NCBI GenBank assembly: GCA_002329625.1
Contig: DCTP01000083.1
Span: forward strand, 1 to 12,186
Reading direction: 5' to 3'
Length of the DNA stretch: 12,186 nt
Origin: Leptolinea sp. UBA1437
GTDB taxonomy: Bacteria > Chloroflexota > Anaerolineae > Anaerolineales > Anaerolineaceae
Each line of letters begins with the position of its first letter. Within the stretch, counting starts at the first letter, position 1. A program made the translations under genes and the position numbers. Of this stretch, positions 6,184-12,186 are shown piece after piece. The notes beneath the pieces are model-generated. The model did not search any database, had not been told where the DNA came from, and worked only from the letters and a program-made list of their open reading frames with translations.

Positions 6184-9100
6184 ATGGAAGAAACTGAACA
6201 AACTCAAAAACAATGGTTGGATCGACCGGTTTTAAATGCATTTCCCGCATTCTCAAGAGAAAAACTGATCATCGCATTGATTATCTTTTTTACAATAATC
6301 AGCCGTTTTGCAATTCTCGGAAACCGAGTCATGTCTCATGATGAAGTCAATCATGTGGTTCCTTCCTACAGTTTATATTCCGGTAACGGTTACGTTCATG
6401 ATCCCATTACCCACGGGCCGCTCCAATTTCACCTGGTGGCGTTATCCTATTTTTTGTTGGGTGACAATGACTTTTCCTCCAGAGTACCGGCCGCTGTTTT
6501 CAGTATCGCAGCGGTTATTTTTGTCCTGTTCGGTTTTCGGAAATATCTGGGACGAATCGGATCGTTGATAGGAGGATTTTTATTTTTGATTTCTCCTTTC
6601 TTGCTCTATTACGGTCGCTACACCCGCAACGAAGCTTTTATCGAACTCTTTGCGGTCTTAACATTCTACGGAATTTTACGGTACTTTTCCAAGCGAGATA
6701 ATTTTTCTCTCTATTTATTGGTAGTGGTCACGGCGCTTCAGTTTACAACAAAGGAAGTTGCCTATATTTATACAGCCCAACTATTGTTGTTCTGCGGTTT
6801 CGTTTTTCTTTATGATGTTTGGAATTTTCCCTGGGAAGAGATCCGAAAAAGAACGATTGCTTTCGCTTTATTGCTTTTCGGAGCATTAATCGGCGCGGTC
6901 GGCCTTCTGCTACTGAAATATGTTTCACCGGAATCCGGCGCCGATTTCCGACAATATCTCGGGATGGGGCTTCTGGCGACCGGCGCTTTGCTCGTGATTA
7001 TCGATATCATTTCCGTCATTCGTCAATTCGGTTGGCAAATCATCCGTAAGTCGCCCGCTTTTAACTTAATCGTTTTCATCGGTGCCTTAATTCTGCCGTT
7101 ATTAACCGCTTTTCCGGTCCGGATGCTGGGCTGGGATCCGCTGGATTATTCCTCCGCGGGTATTATCCACACGGGAATCGTAATGATCGTTCTTTTTGTT
7201 ATTTCTTTCCTGATCGGGATTTGGTGGAATCGGAACGTTTTTCTGAAATCATTGATCGCTTTTTATTTGATTTTTATCACATTCTATACGACTCTGTTTT
7301 CCAACGGTCACGGCTTTTTTACCGGAATGGTCGGTTCGTTAGGATATTGGCTGACACAACAAGATGTTCAAAGAGGCAGTCAACCCCTTTACTATTATGC
7401 GGCGGTTTTGATTCCGATTTACGAATATGTCGCGGTTGCAGGTAGTATTTTAGGGATTTTCTTCGCTGTCAAGCATCGGTTATTTTGGGCAATACCCACT
7501 GATAATCTTTATGAACTGACGGAAGCAAAAGAACTGCCAGAAACGAATAATGCCGCTCTAGTTTCGGAAACGGATGGAATAAGGGCAGATTCTCTCGGAG
7601 ATGATGAGAATATTGATTTACATCAGACTCTGAGCATCGATTTCATCGATAATTTGGAATCGCTGCATTTCGAAATCGAAGACAATGAACCCATTGAAAG
7701 AATAACGGAAATCGACGGACTAAGCAGCAACCAAAGACAATCAACCGTCTTACATCAAGCCCCGTCATTCCTATTATTCCTTTTCTGGGGACTGACTGCG
7801 TTGGTGGCTTATTCTTTTGCAGGTGAAAAAATGCCGTGGCTCACGGTTCATATCACCCTTCCTCTGTCGCTTGCCGCTGCTTGGGGAATCGGCTTCTTGT
7901 TGGAAAAAGCTCCTTGGCAGAAAATCGCTTCCGCAAAAGGTCTGATTGCCTTGGCAGCTTTAATTTGCGGAACCTTTGCATTGAGCGGGCTCCTCTCATC
8001 GTTATTCGGACCGAATCCGGCTTTCGCCGGGAAAACATTGGATCAATTAAAGACCACAAATCAGTTCATTTTTTCGGCGATAGCTTTTCTGCTCGTTCTT
8101 TTTGTGTTGATCAAAGCATGGAAAGGGTGGAGCGGTAAAGATATTCTGACGTCCTTCGTTATTTATTTCATCGCATTGCTTTGCATTCTCGAAGCGAGAA
8201 CCGCTTATACGGCGTCATTTATCCATTACGATTATGCCAATGAACTGCTGGTTTATGCCCATGCCGCACCCGGTCCGAAAATTGTTTTGAGGCAAATCGA
8301 GGAAATCGGAGCGCGAACCGGAGAGGGAAAATCCATAAAAGTGGCATACGATAACGATGCACTGTATCCTTATTGGTGGTATTTTCGGGATTATCCCAAT
8401 AAATATTATTTCGGCGAAGAAAACCCAACGCGTGAACTGCGAAATTACGACATAATTATCGCCAATACTTCCAAAGATAGCCGTTTGATTCCGATTGTCC
8501 GAGATGAATACTATCGATTTGAGACAATCCGCCTGTGGTGGCCAAATCAGGATTACTATAATCTGACTTGGGATCGAATTTGGAAAGGCCTTAGCAACCC
8601 TCAAATGCGTTCCGCGCTTTTTGATATCTGGCTGAACAGGGACTACACCCAATATGCGCAAGTGACCGGTAAAAACACCTTCAGACCCGATAACTGGGAC
8701 CCATCTGCACGGATGGTTGTATATATGCGAAAAGATTTATTAAAGAAAATGTATCAACTCGGTGATACCGCTCTTCTGTCAAGCTCGACCACAGAAGAAG
8801 AGGGAAATGTTACCGAGGACGATAAGTTCACCCAACTGGATCCGGTTTTATCTATCGGTTCTGAAGGAACCGGCCCGGGACAATTCAATAACCCCAGAAA
8901 TGTCGCCGTCGCTCAAGACGGTACGATTTATGTTTTGGATTCGGATAACCAACGCGTCCAATATTTCTCCCCAAGCGGCGAATATTTGGGAATGTGGGAC
9001 GCAAAGGAGCAAGGCGGTTTTAATCAGCCGTGGGGAATCGCCATCAGTCCCGAAGGTGAAGTTTTTGTGGCGGATACCTGGAATCATCGAATTATGAAAT

Positions 9101-9741
9101 TCGGTTCGAAAGGTGAGTTTCTGTTGCAGTGGTATGCAAATGACCCTACCGAACCCAATAAAACATTCTATGGGCCGAGAGCTTTGGCTGTCGATACAAT
9201 GGGAAAAATTTATATTTCCGACACCGGGAATAAACGCATCTTGCTTTATAGTACGAACGGTGCTTTCATCGCGCAGTTTGGGACTGCCGGAACGGGCGTC
9301 GGGGAATTGGATGAACCGGTGGGTATCGCTGTCTGGCATGATCAACTTTTGGCGGTCGCGGATACCTGGAACCAACGGGTTCAGATTTTTGATGTCGGCG
9401 GTGAAGCTCCGAGCTTCGCGGTTGTCGGGTCGTTTGATATCGCCGGTTGGTATTCGCAATCATTGGACAATAAACCTTATCTTGCGTTTGATAAAGACGG
9501 AAATATTCTGGTCACGGATCCGGAAGGATATTTGGTGATGCAATACTCTCGCGAAGGAAAACTGCTTCGCTCATGGAACGGTGGCGGCGGTGATATTGAT
9601 AACTTTTCGATGCCGACCGGAATAACGGTTGACAGCGAAGGCGCAATCTGGGTAGTCGACACAGCAAACGACCGTGTCAATAAATTCGTTTTACCCGCAG
9701 CGGACACGGAACAAGATCAAGTGAACAACGGGAAGCAATAA
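6184..9741 (+). CDS. Agl23/TIGR03663-type membrane glycosyltransferase fused to an NHL beta-propeller
   Basis: The 1185-residue polytopic protein resembles the PMT/ArnT superfamily, which transfers sugars from polyprenyl-phosphate carriers outside the membrane. I count about 16-17 membrane segments between residues 28 and 672. The first external loop carries the acidic pair in MSHDEV (D53, E54) and THGP (76-79). The invariant DE and HGP are, as I recall, hallmarks of TIGR03663 (flippase activity-associated protein Agl23). GEKMPW (547-552) and YPYWWYFRDY (728-737) also look like family motifs. An acidic, poorly conserved-looking loop (about 440-520) should face the cytoplasm. Residues about 899-1171 form six NHL-type repeats, probably outside the cell. 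AAAGG (6168-6172) precedes ATG 6184 by 11 bases. An in-frame TTG at 6175 would add three residues but lies only 2 bases from that site, so I chose the ATG. Substrate and acceptor are unknown: glycosylation of proteins or wall polymers is inference. Confidence 0.9.
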   Translation: MEETEQTQKQWLDRPVLNAFPAFSREKLIIALIIFFTIISRFAILGNRVMSHDEVNHVVPSYSLYSGNGYVHDPITHGPLQFHLVALSYFLLGDNDFSSRVPAAVFSIAAVIFVLFGFRKYLGRIGSLIGGFLFLISPFLLYYGRYTRNEAFIELFAVLTFYGILRYFSKRDNFSLYLLVVVTALQFTTKEVAYIYTAQLLLFCGFVFLYDVWNFPWEEIRKRTIAFALLLFGALIGAVGLLLLKYVSPESGADFRQYLGMGLLATGALLVIIDIISVIRQFGWQIIRKSPAFNLIVFIGALILPLLTAFPVRMLGWDPLDYSSAGIIHTGIVMIVLFVISFLIGIWWNRNVFLKSLIAFYLIFITFYTTLFSNGHGFFTGMVGSLGYWLTQQDVQRGSQPLYYYAAVLIPIYEYVAVAGSILGIFFAVKHRLFWAIPTDNLYELTEAKELPETNNAALVSETDGIRADSLGDDENIDLHQTLSIDFIDNLESLHFEIEDNEPIERITEIDGLSSNQRQSTVLHQAPSFLLFLFWGLTALVAYSFAGEKMPWLTVHITLPLSLAAAWGIGFLLEKAPWQKIASAKGLIALAALICGTFALSGLLSSLFGPNPAFAGKTLDQLKTTNQFIFSAIAFLLVLFVLIKAWKGWSGKDILTSFVIYFIALLCILEARTAYTASFIHYDYANELLVYAHAAPGPKIVLRQIEEIGARTGEGKSIKVAYDNDALYPYWWYFRDYPNKYYFGEENPTRELRNYDIIIANTSKDSRLIPIVRDEYYRFETIRLWWPNQDYYNLTWDRIWKGLSNPQMRSALFDIWLNRDYTQYAQVTGKNTFRPDNWDPSARMVVYMRKDLLKKMYQLGDTALLSSSTTEEEGNVTEDDKFTQLDPVLSIGSEGTGPGQFNNPRNVAVAQDGTIYVLDSDNQRVQYFSPSGEYLGMWDAKEQGGFNQPWGIAISPEGEVFVADTWNHRIMKFGSKGEFLLQWYANDPTEPNKTFYGPRALAVDTMGKIYISDTGNKRILLYSTNGAFIAQFGTAGTGVGELDEPVGIAVWHDQLLAVADTWNQRVQIFDVGGEAPSFAVVGSFDIAGWYSQSLDNKPYLAFDKDGNILVTDPEGYLVMQYSREGKLLRSWNGGGGDIDNFSMPTGITVDSEGAIWVVDTANDRVNKFVLPAADTEQDQVNNGKQ
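8878..9696 (+). repeat. Six NHL propeller repeats within the glycosyltransferase gene
   Basis: The 3' part encodes six blades of about 40-48 residues. Each has the pattern P-x-x-(I/V/L)-(A/T)-(V/I/F)...G-x-(I/V)-(Y/F/L/W)-V-x-D, and most end N-x-R-(I/V). Examples are VADTWNHRI, ISDTGNKRI, VADTWNQRV and VVDTANDRV. Blade 5 (VTDPEGYLV) lacks the N-x-R ending. At DNA level GCGGATACCTGGAA occurs at 9070-9083 and again at 9358-9371, exactly 288 bases (96 codons, two blades) apart. NHL propellers usually bind proteins, sugars or peptides. The ligand here is unknown. Confidence 0.88.
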
Positions 9742-9760
9742 TTTAAAGGTTTCAGGAAAA

Positions 9761-9807
9761 TCTCTGCCGTCCGAATTCTCGGTAAAGAGGAATTCGGACG
9801 GCAGAGA
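9761..9807 (-). terminator. Strong hairpin terminator between convergent genes
   Basis: TCTCTGCCGTCCGAATTC (9761-9778) pairs perfectly over 18 bases with 9790-9807 around an 11-base loop. Read on the minus strand the stem is followed by TTTTCC, so it fits an intrinsic terminator for the leftward PAP2-GNAT pair, about 40 bases after the GNAT stop. On the plus strand the stem is followed by AAAAGG, with no T-tract, so its action on the glycosyltransferase transcript would be weaker, perhaps 3'-end protection. Confidence 0.8.
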
Positions 9808-9846
9808 AAAGGCAAAATATGAATCTTTCGATCGATCCGATTCAGT

Positions 9847-10803
9847 TCAAAGTTTCTTGCTCATCCAAATAGAATTCCCCTGTTTATAAAAACCGGCCTT
9901 TTCAAATGCTTCGGTAAATCTGTCTTTTTCAAAATTAATCGAAACAGCTTTCGTGTCCGCGTATAAATCTCCCAGCTTTCTTAATGCCGCCGTCATTTCT
10001 TCTTCGCTGCAGGCCTCCGTCGGAACCAACCATAAGGTATCCGTAAATGAATTTGCCTTCTGCCAGGCAGCCCAACCGATCGTCTGATGATCGGCATTTT
10101 GCATTTGATAAAACTGAGATTCCAGTTTTCGAAGATGCCGCTTGATTTTTGCCAAAGCGCCCATCCCGAAAATGTCCGAAACATAATTTAAATTCCACAG
10201 AATTTTTTCGGGATACGCTTTATAGAAAGAATGCATGAAATCAGTCCGTTCCCGTTCGTTTGGTTCCGTAAACGTTATTAACTTTTCATCCGGATATTGC
10301 ATATCCGATTTCGGTCGAATCCAAATCGTTCGATAGGCATCTTCGGTAAAATTTAATTTCCGATAAAGCCGAACCGCTTCGGGTGTTTCTTCCCGGACCT
10401 GCAGGTAGACTGTATCGGCATGGTGTTTTTCAGCATAACGGAGCGCAAAAGCCATCAAAGCGGTTGCGATTCCTTTATGACGTGATTCCGGAGCCACACA
10501 GACATTGGCAATTAAATACCCAAACGAATATTCGACGTTACAGGGAAAAAGCGTCACGACACCGTCGATTTTTCCCTCCGGATTTATGCTGACAAATCCT
10601 TTAAGCAACAGGCCGGAAGATCGGAACAAACTGAAAAGAGGATGATCGTGGTATTCTTTTCCGATTTGCTGCAAATTTTCAACAAATCGTCTGCCGTCCG
10701 GATCCAAATAGGGATGAAAGCAATTCTCTATGAGTTCACCGATTTGGAGTACATCTTTTCGGGTTTTTATTTTGCGAATACGGAGTCCGGAATCAGTGTA
10801 CAT
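9847..10803 (-). CDS. GNAT N-acetyltransferase, probably tandem with a degenerate second domain
   Basis: The 318-residue soluble protein would transfer an acyl group from acyl-CoA to an unknown amine. The N-terminal GNAT domain (about 7-165) has the acyl-CoA-binding motif A, ANVCVAPESRHKGIATALM, with R108-H-K-G111-I-A113 matching R/Q-x-x-G-x-G/A. It also has the motif B-like EAVRLYRKLNF (142-152). Residues about 175-318 also look GNAT-like: TIGWAAWQ followed by DTLWLVPTEA, and a terminal AFEKAGFYKQ...SIWM. They lack the R-x-x-G-x-G signature, so this half is probably a non-catalytic second lobe. The ATG at 10803 lies inside the last codons of the PAP2 gene (11-base overlap) and has no clear ribosome-binding site, so translation is probably coupled. 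A hairpin terminator follows. Substrate unknown. Confidence 0.88.
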   Translation of the reverse strand: MYTDSGLRIRKIKTRKDVLQIGELIENCFHPYLDPDGRRFVENLQQIGKEYHDHPLFSLFRSSGLLLKGFVSINPEGKIDGVVTLFPCNVEYSFGYLIANVCVAPESRHKGIATALMAFALRYAEKHHADTVYLQVREETPEAVRLYRKLNFTEDAYRTIWIRPKSDMQYPDEKLITFTEPNERERTDFMHSFYKAYPEKILWNLNYVSDIFGMGALAKIKRHLRKLESQFYQMQNADHQTIGWAAWQKANSFTDTLWLVPTEACSEEEMTAALRKLGDLYADTKAVSINFEKDRFTEAFEKAGFYKQGNSIWMSKKL

Positions 10804-11728
10804 ATTTTTCGTCGGGAACCGGATTCAATATCTTGTTGAAAAGATACGGATAGAGTCCTATGATCCAGAAACCTATCAGGAAATAACACAAAAAATTCCC
10901 CCATAAAATTCCGAAAATCACTTTTAAAAATTTACCGATAACAGATAAGATCAGAAAAGTACCTGCCAGTCCGACGGTAATAACGATCATCGCCGGCCTC
11001 GCCTGACGAATTGGCTGAAAATGAATCCAATGCTCTTCCCAATACCAGCCAATCAAAACTCCGGCAGCGGTCCCGATTGTTACGATACCGTCCAGCCATA
11101 AGATTTCCGTCGATGGATTCCAATGAGATTTATAAAACGTATAGATAAGCCCGAGAATCAGGACAAAAAGCGAAATCAACAAAAATTTTTTATCATCCTT
11201 CGGGTTGGCGTCGATCCGATTAAAAATCCTTAAATTCAGGAAAAGAAGAATTAATCCGACAAGAAATGAAGCCAAAACATCCGAGGGGGTATGAACACCT
11301 AAATAAATTCGTGACAGACCGACCACGAGAATCAAAACGATTGCCGCAATCCGAATCTTTTTATTTTTTTGATACCAAAGTGCGATTCCGCCATAGGCAC
11401 TCGTTGCCGTGGCAACGTGACCGCTGGGAAATGAATAGCCGGTAGCTGTGATTTTTGCTTTTGCCACCGGCGCTATTTCCCCCTGCCACCGCAGCCATGG
11501 GCGTTCGATACAGAAAGTGATCTTTAAAATATGGTTGAGAATGAGAGCCGAAAAAAAATTAAGCGCCAGAAAAAAAGCCTGCTTTTTGTTGAAACACCAG
11601 TAAATAATGCACAATGCCGGAATCAGAATGACTGCTTCTCCAAACTGTGTGACAAGTAAAAAAAAGGCGTCAAGCGCCGGAGTTCGAATTGATTCAAAAG
11701 CTTGCAAAATGGTTAAATCGATATCCAT
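10793..11728 (-). CDS. PAP2-family membrane phosphatase
   Basis: The 311-residue polytopic membrane protein belongs to the PAP2 (type 2 phosphatidic acid phosphatase) superfamily. All three signature motifs are intact: K-x6-R-P as KITFCIERP (K69, R76, P77), PSGH (101-104, H104 acting as general acid/base), and S-R-x5-H-x3-D as SRIYLGVHTPSD (S139, R140, H146 nucleophile, D150). Known members dephosphorylate phosphatidic acid, phosphatidylglycerol phosphate or undecaprenyl diphosphate at the outer face of the membrane. The actual substrate cannot be told from sequence. About 130 residues beyond the catalytic core (175-311) add further hydrophobic segments. The purine stretch AAGAGAAGAGAA lies 5 bases before the ATG, on the minus strand at 11734-11745. 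It is the first gene of a leftward pair with the overlapping acetyltransferase. Recycling of a polyprenyl-phosphate carrier for the nearby glycosyltransferase is a possible link, but only inferred. Confidence 0.93.
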   Translation of the reverse strand: MDIDLTILQAFESIRTPALDAFFLLVTQFGEAVILIPALCIIYWCFNKKQAFFLALNFFSALILNHILKITFCIERPWLRWQGEIAPVAKAKITATGYSFPSGHVATATSAYGGIALWYQKNKKIRIAAIVLILVVGLSRIYLGVHTPSDVLASFLVGLILLFLNLRIFNRIDANPKDDKKFLLISLFVLILGLIYTFYKSHWNPSTEILWLDGIVTIGTAAGVLIGWYWEEHWIHFQPIRQARPAMIVITVGLAGTFLILSVIGKFLKVIFGILWGNFLCYFLIGFWIIGLYPYLFNKILNPVPDEKYVH

Positions 11729-11760
11729 GCCGGTTCTCTTCTCTTAATAATTTATTCTAA

Positions 11761-11766
11761 ATTATA
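11761..11766 (-). promoter_or_regulatory. Possible -10 box for the PAP2-GNAT pair
   Basis: On the minus strand a perfect TATAAT lies 32 bases before the PAP2 ATG, leaving a short leader that includes the purine-rich ribosome-binding site. The best -35-like hexamer, TTGTAA (11787-11792), is 20 bases away, longer than optimal. Confidence 0.4.
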
Positions 11767-11861
11767 ACGAACAGAATCGGAGAAAATTACAATTAAGGTG
11801 GTAATAAAAGTGAATTATGTCGTCTTGAATCGCCAAAATCTCATATTTACGGCAAAATTAT

Positions 11862-11867
11862 TATAAT
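11862..11867 (+). promoter_or_regulatory. Possible -10 box for the dihydrolipoamide dehydrogenase gene
   Basis: A perfect TATAAT lies 71 bases before the dehydrogenase ATG and 7 bases before the ATG of a 15-codon ORF. No convincing -35 element is visible. The divergent gap 11729-11938 holds this box, the leftward -10 box and two tiny ORFs, and nothing else I can identify. Confidence 0.4.
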
Positions 11868-11874
11868 CATACCC

Positions 11875-11922
11875 ATGAGATCCCGATTCCGGGTATTTGA
11901 TGCCATATTAAAAAAAGATTAG
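11875..11922 (+). CDS. Possible leaderless 15-residue mini-ORF before the lpd gene
   Basis: ATG at 11875 is 8 bases after TATAAT, at the expected transcription start, and opens MRSRFRVFDAILKKD followed by TAG. The stop is 1 base before the AAAGGA ribosome-binding site of the next gene. The placement resembles a leader peptide. At 15 codons it may be chance. Confidence 0.2.
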   Translation: MRSRFRVFDAILKKD

Positions 11923-11938
11923 CAAAGGACAAAATCAA

Positions 11939-12186
11939 ATGAATACATATGATCTGATCGTTATCGGTGCCGGCCCCGGAGGATACATCGCCGCAATTCG
12001 CGGTTCTGAACTCGGACTGAAAACCGCCATTATTGAGAAAGACAGTTTGGGAGGAGTCTGCCTGAATGTCGGATGCATTCCCTCAAAATCTTTGCTCAAG
12101 AATGCCGAGTTGGTGAGAACACTGCGAAAAGAAAGCGAGACCTTCGGTATTCGTGCGAGCGACTTGTCTTTTGATTACGCAGCGGC
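11939..12186 (+). CDS. lpdA: Dihydrolipoamide dehydrogenase (E3), N-terminal part
   Basis: The gene runs off the right edge; 82 codons are visible. It begins MNTYDLIVIGAGPGGYIAA with the FAD-binding Rossmann motif G10-x-G12-x-x-G15. A ribose-binding Glu (E33) ends the next strand, and the redox-active disulfide follows in GGVCLNVGCIPSKSLL (C41 and C46, C-x4-C). This pattern is typical of lipoamide dehydrogenase, which reoxidises dihydrolipoyl groups of 2-oxoacid dehydrogenase complexes or the glycine cleavage system and passes electrons to NAD+. AAAGGA (11924-11929) is 9 bases before the ATG. Related flavin disulfide reductases share the motif, so the exact family depends on the missing part. 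The symbol assumes the lipoamide enzyme. Partner complex genes may follow outside the window. Confidence 0.88.
   Translation, partial: MNTYDLIVIGAGPGGYIAAIRGSELGLKTAIIEKDSLGGVCLNVGCIPSKSLLKNAELVRTLRKESETFGIRASDLSFDYAA

Noticed and set aside
8215..8661. 148-codon open frame on the minus strand
   Set aside because: It is antisense to the conserved C-terminal region of the glycosyltransferase (including the YPYWWYFRDY motif), so it is a shadow.
8848..9459. 203-codon open frame on the minus strand inside the NHL region
   Set aside because: It lies antisense to a clearly conserved propeller-coding frame. It has no recognisable domain, and its composition is that expected of a shadow frame.
9113..9538. 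141-codon open frame on the plus strand in another frame
   Set aside because: It overlaps the NHL blades fully, and the translation shows no coherent motif.

Overview
This looks like ordinary bacterial chromosome, most likely from the Chloroflexota and possibly class Anaerolineae. That assignment is inference. It rests mainly on the large membrane glycosyltransferase of the Agl23/TIGR03663 type with a C-terminal NHL propeller, on the PG_binding_4/beta-lactamase-like wall protein, and on the moderate GC. No database comparison was possible. I see no insertion sequence, phage gene, CRISPR array, tRNA or rRNA.

Layout. Positions 36-4415 are read leftward: two small ORFs upstream (57 and 29 codons), then pth (peptidyl-tRNA hydrolase), then mfd (transcription-repair coupling factor). 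These appear to form one transcription unit with overlapping or nearly touching genes. A divergent control region follows at 4416-4596, with several small palindromes and a candidate promoter on each strand. Positions 4597-9741 are read rightward: a membrane-anchored serine-hydrolase-fold wall protein, then a giant polytopic glycosyltransferase with an extracytoplasmic beta-propeller. A strong hairpin at 9761-9807 separates these from a leftward pair at 9847-11728, a PAP2 lipid phosphatase overlapping a tandem-GNAT acetyltransferase. At 11939 a rightward dihydrolipoamide dehydrogenase begins and runs off the window.

How the genes fit. The left block serves translation quality control (Pth) and DNA repair at stalled RNA polymerase (Mfd), a neighbourhood also known from Firmicutes. 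The centre and right centre share an envelope theme: a peptidoglycan-binding/serine-hydrolase-like protein, a polyprenyl-phosphate-sugar-type glycosyltransferase and a lipid-phosphate phosphatase. Any joint pathway is only inferred from proximity. The rightmost gene belongs to 2-oxoacid dehydrogenase or glycine cleavage metabolism.

The points most worth a second look are the glycosyltransferase-NHL fusion with its acidic cytoplasmic loop, the two small ORFs feeding into pth, an apparently leaderless start at 4597, and two 15-16 codon mini-ORFs that each sit between a TATAAT box and a larger gene. I found no clear new defence or mobile system.
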